Part shown: positions 8,482-18,651 of the stretch, in pieces | Position numbering within the stretch: position 1 is the first letter of the stretch | Layout: every line of letters begins with the position of its first letter | NCBI GenBank assembly: GCA_963788225.1 | Contig: CAWBGI010000001.1 | Coordinates: 868,001-932,000, forward strand | Direction of reading: 5' to 3' | Length of the DNA stretch: 64,000 bases | Source: Sulfotelmatobacter sp963788225 | GTDB taxonomy: Bacteria > Acidobacteriota > Terriglobia > Terriglobales > Acidobacteriaceae | Position numbers and translations under genes: made by a program | The notes under the pieces: model-generated | Seen by the model: the letters and a program-made list of their open reading frames with translations, nothing else | Database searches by the model: none | Told to the model about the DNA's origin: nothing

Positions 8482-11400
8482 CTAGAAGTTCAACTTCAGC
8501 GCGAACTGAATCACGCGCGGTCCGGTGGTCGTTGATATGATCTGCCCAACATTGGCCGATGCGAGAACGTTGACGGGATTCGCGAAGCTGACCATGTTGA
8601 ACGCGTTGAAGAACTCGCTACGAAATTCAAGCTTTGTCCGCTCGGTGATTGGGAAAAACTTGATAATCGAGATGTCAACGTTCCGTTGATCAGGCCCGCG
8701 CAGAATGTTTCGCCCAGTGTTGCCGAAATCCACGGTTGCTGGCGCAAAGCAAGAAGGATTGAAATACTTTAGCAGTCGGGATTCGACGCTACCGCTCAGA
8801 GTGGCATTGCATCCCGGCACCGCGTCGGCGCGCGCCGCCACGAACGCAGTCTCATTGGTCAGCACCGAGAACGGCGTGCCGCTCTGCAGAGTCAGAACGG
8901 TCGCAAGTTCCCAGCCGTTCACTGCCTGACGGCCGAAACCAGAACTGCCCTTATAGAACTTTGGCAGATCATAAATGCCGCTGAACACAAGACGATGGCG
9001 ACGGTCAAAGTCGGAACTGGCGCGGTTATTCAGGAACCCTGGTCGCTCGTCTCCCGGGACAACCGAGACGTCGCTGGTTCCGGTGGGGTCACCGGAATAG
9101 TCATCAATGGAGTGGCTGTAGGTGTAAGCGGCAAGGAACTGCAACCCGTGCGAGAACCGCTTGTTCAGACTCATCTGCAGCGAGTTGTAGCTGGAAATTC
9201 CCGAACTCTGCATGGCATGGACGCCGAACCCTTGAACCGCAAGACTCGACAAGCCGGGACTCAGCGGCCCGGTTGCGGCAGCGTTGGGTATGACCGCCTG
9301 ATTTAGATCGACAAGGCGATATAGCTTGCGTCCGGTCAACCCAACGTAGCCGACGTCGAGCAACCAGTTGTTCGCGAACTCGTACTGCGTTCCCAAGCTG
9401 AATTGTTGTATGTACGGCGTGCGGAACTCGTGGATGTCAGGATAGATGCCGTTGGCAGGGACAATAGCAACGCCGGTCGGGGCAAAAAAAGGATCCGGCG
9501 CACGGAGCATCAGCGCTGGAGGGCCACCGAATGGAAAGATCGCCGGGTTGTTGAAGGCTAGCGGAAAGGCGCCCGGCTGCGGCACTTGAACGAATGGCGT
9601 GGCCATGGGCGTGTCATAAGCTTGCGCCAAGGTGTAATAGGGAAAATCTAGAATTTGGTTGTTGAGCAGCCGTGAGTTCGCGCGGTCGTAGTAGATGCCA
9701 TAGCCGCCGCGAACTACCAGACGCTTTGAATCAGAGAGCGGTTGAAAGGCAAAGCCGATTCGTGGTGCGAAGTTCCTCTTATCCGGCGGCACCAGGGAGG
9801 ACTGCACTGTGGGAACACCCGGCAACGGAGTCTTCGCATTCGACGCTTGAACGAATCCTCCTGTGATGGCCGTGTTATCGCCCACGGGGAAGCCGGGGAT
9901 GGTTAGGGTTGTGAGCCTTGTCGGATCAAATGCGACGAAGCGGCCCTGAGATTCAGTAAAGGGTCCGAAGAAGTCGTAGCGCAAGCCTAAAGTCAGAGTG
10001 AATCGATCGGTTACCCGCCAATCGTCGTTGAAGAAGCCGTTCCAGTCATGTGCCAGGACATCGCGATTGTTCACGCCAGAACCCATGATCGTGAAATCGG
10101 CCGTATCGGTCTCTCCGAAGTCGTTTATGCCGCCAAGAAATGTGTAAAAGGGATTCAACGTAGGATTGAATATCCCGAGGTCGAAGATTTGGCCTCGGGT
10201 ATACAGATTGAAGGTCTCGTTTAGCGAGTGATGCTTGTATTCCATGCCAAATTTCATGCTGTGCCGGCCTTTTTGCCAGCTCAGTGTGTCGCCCGCTGAG
10301 TAGGTCTTTTCAATTCCGCCATTGTCGGAGAACGGGTTCGCCCCCAAGTCGAAGTAGTTGGCCACTGAAATTTCCGGCATACCCGCAAACAAATTGCCGA
10401 GCGGCGAGGTGATTCCCAACTGTGAAGCCTTGAATGGTTCCTGGGGAGAAGAGCCGGTGGTGATGATGCCTAATCCGAAGCGTGCCTCATTCACTACGTG
10501 CGCCGAGACCACCTGCGTGTCATCGAAGGAAAGCACTCTTTGATTAAGATCCGCGGTGCCGCCGAAACCCGGAACGGGAAGCGCGTTCGCCAGTCCGAAT
10601 AGATCGAACAGTCCCTGAAGAGTGGGATTGTTCGCCCCGAAAAGCTTGGCGGATAGGCGGTTCGATTGCGTTACCTGAAAGTCAAGATTCGTATTGATCT
10701 GATCTTCGTGGAAAGTGGAAACGGCGACCACAGGCGCGGTGCAGGTACCGTTCACGGGGACGCAATTGGCCGGCGCCGAAGGGATCACAAAAGAACCGTT
10801 GGGCAAGGTCGCCTGCAAAAGAAACTGCGCAGTGGGATCAACCGCTGGGACTCCGAAAGACGCTCCGAGAGCAGCAATCCCCGCATTGGATCGGTCATTC
10901 GTCAGATTGTCAGGAACGACAACTGTGCCGACAGAATTCAACAACGACGTTCCGTTCCGCTCGCGGCTTCCCTGATAGGAGACAAAGAACCACATACGAT
11001 CCTTGATCAGGGGTCCGCCCAAGGTTCCGCCGAACTGATTGCGCTTATAAGGCGGCCGCGGAACATTGAAATGGTTCAGGAAAAAGTTGTTGGCATTGAG
11101 CGCGTCGTTCCTGAAGAACTCGTAAACGTCTCCATGCAAATTATTGGTTCCCGACTTGGTAACGGCCGCCACGATTCCGCCGGCAACGCGCCCTTGAGAA
11201 GCATCGAACTGGCTGGTTTGAACAATGAACTCCTGCAGAGAATCTGTAGCCGGCACCGCCAAATTCGGCGTCGAACCCGTGCCGATCGAGTTCGCGTCGG
11301 TTCCGTTGATGACGATCGAATTCGAGGTTGCCCGGTTCCCATCGACATAGATTGGCGCAGCGCCCCGTCCCAGTTCAGACGAATTCTGCACCGGACCGGA

Positions 11401-11892
11401 GGTGCCGGGCGTAAGAGTGAGCAGTTGCTGAAAGTTTCTGGTCGGCAGCGGCAACTGTCGGATCTGTTCCTGCTCGATGACTGTTCCGCGGGCAGCATCC
11501 TCGGTTTGCACCAAGGCTGGCTCAACATTGACTTCGACAACCGCCTTTTGCGCTGCGACTTGAAGGCGAATGTCCAGAGTCGTTGTTTCCGTGATGCGGA
11601 CCTGGACGCCTTCCGCGGTTGCCGTACCGAATCCGGCCTTGTCGGTCTGAAGACGATAGCTTCCAGGAGGCAACAATGAGAAGGCATAATGTCCGGCCGC
11701 ATCGCTGGTGGCCTCGCGCTGCACTCCAGCCGCGCTGGTTAGCGTGAGCTTCGCTCCCCCTACGACCGCGCCGCTCGGATCTTTCACCACTCCGGCAACC
11801 TGCCCGGTGGTTGGAGATTGTGCCGGCGCAAGTCCGGCAAACCAGAAGAAACCCGCCAAAATGAAGAGTGGAACAGCCTTCCGCAGTCGCAT
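8482..11892 (-). CDS. TonB-dependent receptor with carboxypeptidase-like N-domain (Oar type)
   Basis: 1136 residues. Signal peptide MRLRKAVPLFILAGFFWFAG... ends near APAQS. Residues ~28-115 form the carboxypeptidase-regulatory-like beta-sandwich (GVVKDPSGAVVGGAKLTLTS, GHYAFSLLPPGSY). A plug domain follows (LPLPTRNFQQLL, then GGIVAAVTKSGTNNLHG), and a long outer-membrane barrel ending in LKLNF with a terminal aromatic. Such receptors are expanded in Acidobacteria and are thought to import large substrates; the ligand is unknown. The ribosome site AAGGAG lies 6 bp before the ATG. It follows tetR by 24 bp and precedes hydrolases, suggesting it imports an ester-containing compound. Confidence 0.93.
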   Translation of the reverse strand: MRLRKAVPLFILAGFFWFAGLAPAQSPTTGQVAGVVKDPSGAVVGGAKLTLTSAAGVQREATSDAAGHYAFSLLPPGSYRLQTDKAGFGTATAEGVQVRITETTTLDIRLQVAAQKAVVEVNVEPALVQTEDAARGTVIEQEQIRQLPLPTRNFQQLLTLTPGTSGPVQNSSELGRGAAPIYVDGNRATSNSIVINGTDANSIGTGSTPNLAVPATDSLQEFIVQTSQFDASQGRVAGGIVAAVTKSGTNNLHGDVYEFFRNDALNANNFFLNHFNVPRPPYKRNQFGGTLGGPLIKDRMWFFVSYQGSRERNGTSLLNSVGTVVVPDNLTNDRSNAGIAALGASFGVPAVDPTAQFLLQATLPNGSFVIPSAPANCVPVNGTCTAPVVAVSTFHEDQINTNLDFQVTQSNRLSAKLFGANNPTLQGLFDLFGLANALPVPGFGGTADLNQRVLSFDDTQVVSAHVVNEARFGLGIITTGSSPQEPFKASQLGITSPLGNLFAGMPEISVANYFDLGANPFSDNGGIEKTYSAGDTLSWQKGRHSMKFGMEYKHHSLNETFNLYTRGQIFDLGIFNPTLNPFYTFLGGINDFGETDTADFTIMGSGVNNRDVLAHDWNGFFNDDWRVTDRFTLTLGLRYDFFGPFTESQGRFVAFDPTRLTTLTIPGFPVGDNTAITGGFVQASNAKTPLPGVPTVQSSLVPPDKRNFAPRIGFAFQPLSDSKRLVVRGGYGIYYDRANSRLLNNQILDFPYYTLAQAYDTPMATPFVQVPQPGAFPLAFNNPAIFPFGGPPALMLRAPDPFFAPTGVAIVPANGIYPDIHEFRTPYIQQFSLGTQYEFANNWLLDVGYVGLTGRKLYRLVDLNQAVIPNAAATGPLSPGLSSLAVQGFGVHAMQSSGISSYNSLQMSLNKRFSHGLQFLAAYTYSHSIDDYSGDPTGTSDVSVVPGDERPGFLNNRASSDFDRRHRLVFSGIYDLPKFYKGSSGFGRQAVNGWELATVLTLQSGTPFSVLTNETAFVAARADAVPGCNATLSGSVESRLLKYFNPSCFAPATVDFGNTGRNILRGPDQRNVDISIIKFFPITERTKLEFRSEFFNAFNMVSFANPVNVLASANVGQIISTTTGPRVIQFALKLNF

Positions 11893-11916
11893 ATCGTTCT
11901 CCTTAAGCTCCAGCCG

Positions 11917-12543
11917 CTAGTTTGATCGGCCCGACACCACGCGTCCCCCCGTGTAGAGAAGAACGAGTTGTTCGATGGCCTCTTCGTCGCTCATACCCAG
12001 GTGCCGCTTGGCTCCAAAAAGCTCTTCCGCCAGGAAGTAAGTGAAAAATTGCAGATAAATGGCGGTATAGGCGAGAGAGGGATCTACTCCCGCCGGAAAT
12101 GCCACCTTTGATTCCCGAATCATCGCGTTCCCGTACATCCGCAAGCCGCCGGCAATCTCACGAAAGCTATGGATGAAGTGCTTGTGCCGAAACTCAACCA
12201 CATCGATGTACATAAGACGCCAGTAGTCAAGGTTCTCCGAGACCACGCGGCCGATCGCCTTCGCCAGCTTTCGCAATGAATCTGGATCGAGCGATGCCAT
12301 CAGGGGAATGAGTTCCTTCTGCCGAATGGTTTCCATCTTGCGGCCTAGATGATTCACCAGGTCGATGAAGATGTCCTCTTTCGTGTCGTAATAGATGTAG
12401 AGCTTGCCCATGGATACGCCCGACTTCTTGGCAATTTCACGTACGGTCGTGCCATGAAACCCCTTTCTAGTAAAGAGCTGCAGGGCGGCGCGCTCGATCT
12501 TGAGCTTGTTCTTCTCGATGGTGCCGCGGAGCAGTTTGGGCAT
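11917..12543 (-). CDS. TetR/AcrR-family transcriptional regulator
   Basis: 208 residues. The N-terminal HTH is typical: AALQLFTRKGFHGTTVREIAKKSGVSMGKLYIYYDTKEDIF, with the recognition helix at GVSMGKLYIYY. The C-terminal part is helical and should bind an effector. It is the first gene of the minus-strand operon that runs into the TonB receptor, hydrolases and CoA ligase, and is the likely repressor of that operon. A perfect 14-bp palindrome 37 bp upstream of its start is the obvious operator. Given the operon, an acyl-CoA or free acid effector is plausible but not shown. Confidence 0.9.
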   Translation of the reverse strand: MPKLLRGTIEKNKLKIERAALQLFTRKGFHGTTVREIAKKSGVSMGKLYIYYDTKEDIFIDLVNHLGRKMETIRQKELIPLMASLDPDSLRKLAKAIGRVVSENLDYWRLMYIDVVEFRHKHFIHSFREIAGGLRMYGNAMIRESKVAFPAGVDPSLAYTAIYLQFFTYFLAEELFGAKRHLGMSDEEAIEQLVLLYTGGRVVSGRSN

Positions 12544-12579
12544 TGATTACCGGATCGGTTGCGGATGCGCCTCAACAAA

Positions 12580-12593
12580 AGCGAGCGCTCGCT
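12580..12593. promoter_or_regulatory. Palindromic operator candidate for TetR
   Basis: AGCGAGCGCTCGCT is a perfect 14-bp inverted repeat, 37 bp upstream of the tetR start codon and so in the expected promoter zone. The rest of the 310-bp divergent gap (12544-12853) holds the promoters of tetR and of the TPR gene; I see no other clear element in it. Confidence 0.6.
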
Positions 12594-12853
12594 CTCTTTG
12601 GAGCCATATGGCTTTTACATCGGTTGGCCAGACCGTGTCAAGAAAAATCTAGGTCACAGGCAGAGATTCGCAGTCCCGCCTCAACCTCCTCTGAGCGGTC
12701 GCCTGTAGCCAGAATCTTGCACCAACTCTCACGTTTTCGGGCAGATGTTGTAGGTGTAAGATAAGCTGAATCGTCGGAGCGTGCTGGCCTGGGGTTTCCA
12801 GCCGGGTTCAGGCTTGGGCCTCCGCTTCGCGCAGTCGCCTCGGGGAGGCAATT

Positions 12854-13846
12854 ATGCTGTCCTGCCGCCTGCTCGTTTCGCTTTTCCTCCTGCTGGTTCC
12901 CTGCTGCTCCGCTCAATTTAGAAGCCCGAACACAACGGGCAACGTAAGAGTGCGGATCGTTTTTCCCAACGGCCGCCGCTGCCAGAGCCGCGTTCGCATT
13001 GTATTGATGGAGGGCTCCAGCACCACACCCGTGGCCACGACCATCAGCAACGACGAGTGCATGGCCGGCTTCGAGGACGTGGCCATAGGAATCTATCACG
13101 CGATCGTCACGGGAGAAGGCATCGTCGAAACCGACAGCGGATCGTTTGAAATCGATTCTCGCAAGGTCAGCCAATATTTGGAAATCACCGTTAAGACTAA
13201 AGAAGAGGCTAACGAGGAAACTACCCAGCGGCCGGGCGCTCCCACCGTGTCTGCCGCCGACCTCAACATACCGGACAAGGCCAAGAAAGAGTTCGACAAA
13301 GCAAATGACTTCATCGCCAAACAGGACTGGAAGCAGGCTCAGGAGCGTTTGAATAAAGCGCTGGCCATCTATCCAAAATATGCCTCCGCCTACAACAACC
13401 TGGGAGCAGTCTTTGGCCATCTTGGGGACCGCGCCCAGGAGCGCGCGGCATTGCAGAAAGCCATCAGCATAAACGACCACTTCGCTCCCGCTTACGTCAA
13501 TTTGGGCAAAATGGCGATTGTGGATCGGAACTTTCCAGAAGCTGAGAATTTCCTGAACAAGGCAACTGCGTTGGATCCGAACAATCAGACATTGGTGCTG
13601 CTTGCAAATGTTGAGCTAATGAATCAACATTTCGACGAAGCCATTGCCAACTGCAACCGGGCGCACGCTACACCGCAAGACCCTCACGCTCTGGTTCACT
13701 ACATCGCCGCCCGCGCCCTGGAGCACAAGAACGATCTCAACGGGGCCATCGTGCAGTTCCAAACATTCCTGCAGGAGGAATCAACCGGAGCGCGCGCAGA
13801 TGCAGTGCGAAAAGAATTAGCCGAATTGCAGAGCCGCTCCCAATAG
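12854..13846 (+). CDS. Secreted TPR-repeat protein
   Basis: 330 residues. A signal peptide (MLSCRLLVSLFLLLVPCCSAQ) is followed by a beta-rich domain (~25-115) and then TPR repeats from ~135 to the end (WKQAQERLNKALAIYPKYASAYNNLGAVFGHLGD; the next unit has SINDHFAPAYVNLGKMAI; the third ALDPNNQTLVLLANVEL). TPR arrays bind proteins; this one should lie in the periplasm or at the cell surface. Ribosome site GGGAGGCAATT precedes the ATG. Stands alone, divergent from tetR. No partner can be named. Confidence 0.85.
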   Translation: MLSCRLLVSLFLLLVPCCSAQFRSPNTTGNVRVRIVFPNGRRCQSRVRIVLMEGSSTTPVATTISNDECMAGFEDVAIGIYHAIVTGEGIVETDSGSFEIDSRKVSQYLEITVKTKEEANEETTQRPGAPTVSAADLNIPDKAKKEFDKANDFIAKQDWKQAQERLNKALAIYPKYASAYNNLGAVFGHLGDRAQERAALQKAISINDHFAPAYVNLGKMAIVDRNFPEAENFLNKATALDPNNQTLVLLANVELMNQHFDEAIANCNRAHATPQDPHALVHYIAARALEHKNDLNGAIVQFQTFLQEESTGARADAVRKELAELQSRSQ

Positions 13847-13853
13847 CACATTC

Positions 13854-13887
13854 ACGGCTCAGTCATGCGCCACCACTGCTGAGCCGT
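13854..13887. terminator. Hairpin between convergent genes
   Basis: ACGGCTCAG (13854-13862) pairs with CTGAGCCGT (13879-13887) across a 16-nt loop, just after the TPR stop and before the M61 stop on the other strand. There is no T-run on either side, so its terminator role is only likely from position. Confidence 0.4.
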
Positions 13888-13941
13888 AAACGCAGTCAAG
13901 CCCGACTGGTAACTCCCGGCGAAGCCCTGTGAGGATCACCT

Positions 13942-15912
13942 CTATTTCGCAGGCGCCAGTATCGCATCCAGCCGATCAGGCGTCGTCGCGACTCGCTCCA
14001 AGTGCGGGTAGCGCATTCCGCCGTGGTAGTCGAGAGAAATCGTGACAAACTCGTCGCCACGTTTGAGCAAGAGCTTGATCGGCTCCGTACCCTTCTCTGC
14101 GGCCAGGATCGCTTCGCGCAGAACCGCAGGGGTATACTTCTGACCGTTAACGGCTTGCAGTTGCATGTCTGGCGTGACGCCGGCTTTGCGGGCCAGACCG
14201 TCCCACGCAACCTGTTCAATGGCACCGTGGGATTCAGGGCCGCCCATGTCGGACCGAACCGAGAAGCCCAGTGAGGTAGCGAAGCTCACTCCGCGAACGC
14301 TCTCTGCTTTCTTCAGCCACTCCGGCTCGTTGTCGTTGTACACCAGACGATAGCCGCCCTGCGTGAAGCCGTTCTCTGGAACGCTGGGGCTGACCTCATA
14401 AACCCGCGTGCGGAAAAATCCTGCCCAATCGTAGGGCTGAACGGTGTTCAAAGCCTTCACGATGTCGTCAAGCGTATAGCCAACGGTGACATAGCTTCCA
14501 TTGTCAATCCCGAAAAAGAGCTTCGCAAAATCGTCAAGAGATTTTTTGTCGCCGCTCAACTCGCGGATCTTGGTGTCGGCGTCGAGCCATACCAGATCTG
14601 ATTCGGGATAATAATCGAACGAGCGCTGCCAGCTTGGCCAGGTCTGTTGGAAGGCTCCGTGAGACGAAATAATGGGCCCATTGGTGGTGTCTTCCAAAGA
14701 GCGCCAGGTGCGTCCCGGACTGATTTCGAAGTTCGCAGCGATTTGCGCCCATATATCGCGCCCCTGCTCAGGAGTCCGCATTCCCGAACGCGCCGTGAGG
14801 ACGTTGCCGTAGTAATCCGTCAAGCCCTCATACACCCACAGCAGGTCGTTGCGCTTGGGCACGTTGAAGTTGGGCGTCCACAAGTCAGCCGGCCGGCGGA
14901 ATTTCCCATTCCACGAGTGAGTGTATTCGTGGGGCAAAAGAGCCCGGCCTGAAACTCCCGCACCCCAGTCGGTAAAGTAATTGGCGCGGGAACCGTCTTC
15001 GCTCGATTGGTGATGCTCCAGGCCTTTGCCGCCGACCGTGTCGCTTACCGAAAAGAGAAAATCATAGCGATCATAGTGGTGCGAGTTGAAGAGCTTGTGC
15101 GCCTCGATCACCAGGTTCTTGTGGATTTGCAGTTCCTCGGGAGTGATTTCAAGATCAGCAGGTTTGTCGGCGAAGACATCGAGGTATACAGGGTTGTCCG
15201 GCCCGGTGGAGAGGTCTACGCGCTTGAAGTTGACGCCTGCATAAAGCGGCGAGTCGATCAGCGTATTCAGCGTCGTCTCTTTGAACTGAACCAGGCTGCC
15301 GTCTTGCGACTTCACGTTCAGGGAGCAGGCAAATTGCCATCCCTCAGGCAAACGAATCGAAGTTTCGAATTTGATGTCACGCGAGAAGTATCCAGCGGGA
15401 TATAGAAGCACGCTGTTCCAGGTAACGTCGGCGAACTTCGAAGAAATGCGGCTTCGTTTTGAATCCATCGAGGCCAGGTACTGGAAGGTTACATCCAGCG
15501 TGCTTGCATCCTTTGGCGCCTCAACATGGAATGCATACATGTCCACACGGTCGCGCACCCAGGGGACGCGTTTGCCATTCGCCGTGATAACCAGGCCGGC
15601 AAGATCGGCCACTGGATTCGAGGGGGAGTGCGTGCCGGGAAGCCACTCCGGGTAGAGCAGCGTAACGTCGCGGCCTTTTATCGGGATCGTTTCATGCACA
15701 TTCAAGATGCGATTCGCGACATTGGTGACATCGACGAGCAGCGAAATCGTGCCTGGATAAGGCGTGTCAGCGGGCGCTGCGATGGGCGGAGGCAGCGGCA
15801 CGGGCTGTGGTCCGGGTGAAGGTTTCTGCCCAAGCGCGGTTGCGGTCAGGGCGATGCATACAGCCGCGAAAACTGTTACAGCGCTTCTCCCACGAAGAAA
15901 TAAAGATGTCAT
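13942..15912 (-). CDS. M61-family aminopeptidase with PDZ domain
   Basis: 656 residues from the ATG at 15912, which has GGAGG 6 bp upstream (an upstream in-frame start at 15972 lacks this). Signal peptide RSAVTVFAAVCIALTATALGQ. The N-terminal beta domain is followed by the zinc site HEYTH (328-332) with WNGKFRRP and the third ligand in WVYEGLTDYYG, all typical of glycyl-aminopeptidase-like M61 enzymes. A PDZ domain near the C-terminus (GLARKAGVTPDMQLQAVNG) probably recruits substrate. It should act in the periplasm. The next gene upstream on the same strand is another secreted peptidase, 170 bp away. Confidence 0.9.
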   Translation of the reverse strand: MTSLFLRGRSAVTVFAAVCIALTATALGQKPSPGPQPVPLPPPIAAPADTPYPGTISLLVDVTNVANRILNVHETIPIKGRDVTLLYPEWLPGTHSPSNPVADLAGLVITANGKRVPWVRDRVDMYAFHVEAPKDASTLDVTFQYLASMDSKRSRISSKFADVTWNSVLLYPAGYFSRDIKFETSIRLPEGWQFACSLNVKSQDGSLVQFKETTLNTLIDSPLYAGVNFKRVDLSTGPDNPVYLDVFADKPADLEITPEELQIHKNLVIEAHKLFNSHHYDRYDFLFSVSDTVGGKGLEHHQSSEDGSRANYFTDWGAGVSGRALLPHEYTHSWNGKFRRPADLWTPNFNVPKRNDLLWVYEGLTDYYGNVLTARSGMRTPEQGRDIWAQIAANFEISPGRTWRSLEDTTNGPIISSHGAFQQTWPSWQRSFDYYPESDLVWLDADTKIRELSGDKKSLDDFAKLFFGIDNGSYVTVGYTLDDIVKALNTVQPYDWAGFFRTRVYEVSPSVPENGFTQGGYRLVYNDNEPEWLKKAESVRGVSFATSLGFSVRSDMGGPESHGAIEQVAWDGLARKAGVTPDMQLQAVNGQKYTPAVLREAILAAEKGTEPIKLLLKRGDEFVTISLDYHGGMRYPHLERVATTPDRLDAILAPAK

Positions 15913-16083
15913 ACATATCCTCCGAAACTCCAACGTTAGACGATGTGGTAAGGAAATGGTTTGGTCGATCACTGGGGCAGAATCCTACGTGTGGGAAATC
16001 CTCAAGTCAATGAAACTGAGGAGTGGTACTTGGGCCTCCAAAGTCCCTGTTACACATAAAAGGCGTATCCGATGACCAGAGCA

Positions 16084-18651
16084 TTAGCGGGTTCCGGGTA
16101 GTGGGCGCGGCGCTGCGTTCTTCACATATTTGTCGAACCAGCGAAGCATTTCGTAGACGAGTTGCTCGTTCGACTCCATGGCCGTATACCAGTGCGGCTC
16201 GTGCGGGAGCATCACCAGGCGAGTGGTGCCCCCGTTGCCTCGAATCGCTTCGTAGAACTTGCTCGATTGTATTGGTGTAGTGCCGGGATTCGCGTCTTCC
16301 GCGCCGTGCATGATTAGCAGAGGCGTCTTCAATTTGTCGGCTGAAAAAAACGGCGAGACCTTCAGATAGACATCCGTGGCCTCCCAAACCGATCGTCGCT
16401 CGTTCTGGAAACCGAAAGGGGTGAGCGTCTTGTTATACGAGCCGCTGGTCGCGACCCCGGCTCGGAACAAGTCGGAATGGGCGACGAGGTTCGCGGTCAT
16501 CAAAGCGCCATGGCTGTGACCGGTGACTCCGATGCGGTCGGGATCGGCCACGCCTAGCCGCACTGCCTCATCGACCGCGGCCTTCGCGTCAGCGACGAGT
16601 TGGTCCAGATACGTGTCATAGGCTTTCTTCGGATCACCCACGATGGGGAACGAAGCGTTATCGATGATCGCGTAGCCCGCGAGAAGTAACAGCCGGTATT
16701 GCCTTAGCTGCGTAAAGGTTTCCTGCGAGCCGGCGACCTGGCCGGCTTTCGAAGCGTCGGCGTAGTCGAGAGGATAGGCATAAAGAATGGTCGGCACGCG
16801 CGTGCCTTCTTGATAGCCCGGCGGCGTATAGAGTGTGAACGACAAGTCAAGCCCATCAGCGCGCTTGTATTTGACCAGCCGCTTCTTGATCGCCCGCACT
16901 TCCGGCGTCGGATCGGGAATGTGAGTGATGGCTACGCTGGTGGAAGTAAAGACCGCTTCTCCGGCAGGCACTTCATTTACATCATTCCTGATGTCTTTTC
17001 CCAGCGTTCGGGCAAAGGCATTGGGCGGGTCGGCCGGCGATTGGTGCCAGGTGAGAAACGTCTTTGTGTCCGGCCCGGTGAAGGAAAGAAAACGCTCGAA
17101 ACAAGTCTTCTCGCTGCGAAACAGGCGTTCAGATTTTTGCGTGCTCAGGTCGAGCCGATCGAGGAACGGCCGGTCCCCGTCCGGCGAAGAGCCGATGCCT
17201 GAAAGGTAGATCGAATCCCCCTTTTGGCGAACCACCCAGGCCCCGTTTGCGAGCTGGCGTTCCACGGGACGGCCGGGGTTCGCATACTTCTCATCGGTCG
17301 AGAGATCCCAAAGCAGGCGAGGCTTGGATTGTTTCTCATCGAGATCGATGATGAAACTCCGTCGCCAGTGCCGGTTTTCATCGTACTCGTTCAAAAGAGC
17401 GGTGCCCGGCTGTTCGCCCCAACCGAGGCCGACATACCGTCGCTCGGTCCTCGTGACTTCGACAGCGGTTGAGCTGAACGGCGCCTTCAGAAGCATGATT
17501 TTGTCGCGGGCCGGAACATTAACTTTCCAGTCGCCTCCATCCAGCGCCTCTGCCCAGACGAGCGTCGCCGGCTCGGTGGCGCGCCAGGAAAAATCGCGCG
17601 GACCCAGGGGAACGCCTGCGATGGGAACACGATCTGCGAGCGGAAGCGACACTATGGTATGCGCAGCCACGTGTGTGCGGTCTGCCACATCCCAGACTTC
17701 AACTTCCTTCGGGAAGCGATCGTAAGTGGTGACGTAGGAGTAGGGCTTGTGGATCGCGGTAACAAGTATGTGCTTTCCATCCGGTGCGGGACTTACCGAT
17801 TCGTAATTTGCCGCCTTACCCACCGGTGTGATCGCCGAGGTTGCAGCGTCGATGAGAGCGAGCTGCGAGGCCGCGTAGTAATCGAAGACGTCCTCGTCGT
17901 GCTTATTGCCGAGCGTGTCGCGGTTTTCATAGGTGCTGCTCTGTCCTTTTTGACCTTCGGTCTCCTGGATACTCGGTCCAATCGGCACCACTGGCTGGGG
18001 CGGGGGCGCGCCCATCCCTTTAGGCACCATCTTGACCAAGAGCGTCTTCTGGTCGGGCATCCATTGCATCTCGTCATTGAACATCGGGTTGAGACGCACC
18101 CCGGGCACTTTATGCACCGCGCCGGTCTTGGCATCGCCGATCCAGAGTTCGACCGCCTCGGGAGCGAGATTCACGAACGCGAAGCGCTTTCCATGCGCTG
18201 CCCAGACTGGCCCGCCTGGGCAAGCGCCCGCGGGAAGCGCAATGTGAATTTGCGAGCCATCGGCGATGTGCACCAACTCGAAACCCCTGGCGCAGGGCGT
18301 AATGCCGTAACCGCCCGGGGTGTCGTGCTTACTGTGGTTCTTCGGCTCCACGCGCACCCCGGCAAGCCGCAAGAAGGGTGTCGCCACTCGCGAGATCGGC
18401 GGATAATCCTGCCAGGAGATCAGGAGAATCGCGTCCTGCGTCGGGCTCACCCTGGGTACCGGCGGCGAGGGCGCGTGCATCACGTCGAGAATGTTTTTCG
18501 GCGGCTGGTTGTATCCGGATGCAGTCTCATTCGGAGCCGGATCTGCCACGTTCAACAAAGATGCGTGGGACTGGGCTACGACGGATACAGAAATCGCGGA
18601 GGCAACAAGCGCTCCGGCCAAGAGATGGTTCAATGGGTTACGGATTGGCAT
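16084..18651 (-). CDS. S9-family (prolyl-oligopeptidase-type) serine peptidase
   Basis: 855 residues from the ATG at 18651 (GAGG 6 bp upstream; a longer frame to 18699 exists). The signal peptide is LLAGALVASAISVSVVAQSHA. A long N-terminal beta-propeller region is followed by the catalytic alpha/beta domain: nucleophile GHSHGAL (Ser713), Asp in MHGAEDANPG, and His in LPHEPHWY. This layout, with the SGSYNKTLTPFGFQNE segment after the nucleophile, matches acylaminoacyl-peptidase/glutamyl-endopeptidase-like members of S9. It should be periplasmic and cut peptides. Exact specificity is not readable. Confidence 0.9.
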   Translation of the reverse strand: MPIRNPLNHLLAGALVASAISVSVVAQSHASLLNVADPAPNETASGYNQPPKNILDVMHAPSPPVPRVSPTQDAILLISWQDYPPISRVATPFLRLAGVRVEPKNHSKHDTPGGYGITPCARGFELVHIADGSQIHIALPAGACPGGPVWAAHGKRFAFVNLAPEAVELWIGDAKTGAVHKVPGVRLNPMFNDEMQWMPDQKTLLVKMVPKGMGAPPPQPVVPIGPSIQETEGQKGQSSTYENRDTLGNKHDEDVFDYYAASQLALIDAATSAITPVGKAANYESVSPAPDGKHILVTAIHKPYSYVTTYDRFPKEVEVWDVADRTHVAAHTIVSLPLADRVPIAGVPLGPRDFSWRATEPATLVWAEALDGGDWKVNVPARDKIMLLKAPFSSTAVEVTRTERRYVGLGWGEQPGTALLNEYDENRHWRRSFIIDLDEKQSKPRLLWDLSTDEKYANPGRPVERQLANGAWVVRQKGDSIYLSGIGSSPDGDRPFLDRLDLSTQKSERLFRSEKTCFERFLSFTGPDTKTFLTWHQSPADPPNAFARTLGKDIRNDVNEVPAGEAVFTSTSVAITHIPDPTPEVRAIKKRLVKYKRADGLDLSFTLYTPPGYQEGTRVPTILYAYPLDYADASKAGQVAGSQETFTQLRQYRLLLLAGYAIIDNASFPIVGDPKKAYDTYLDQLVADAKAAVDEAVRLGVADPDRIGVTGHSHGALMTANLVAHSDLFRAGVATSGSYNKTLTPFGFQNERRSVWEATDVYLKVSPFFSADKLKTPLLIMHGAEDANPGTTPIQSSKFYEAIRGNGGTTRLVMLPHEPHWYTAMESNEQLVYEMLRWFDKYVKNAAPRPLPGTR

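Noticed and set aside
10666..11679. Plus-strand frame (337 codons) within the TonB receptor
   Set aside because: Antisense to conserved plug and barrel sequence; no domain seen.
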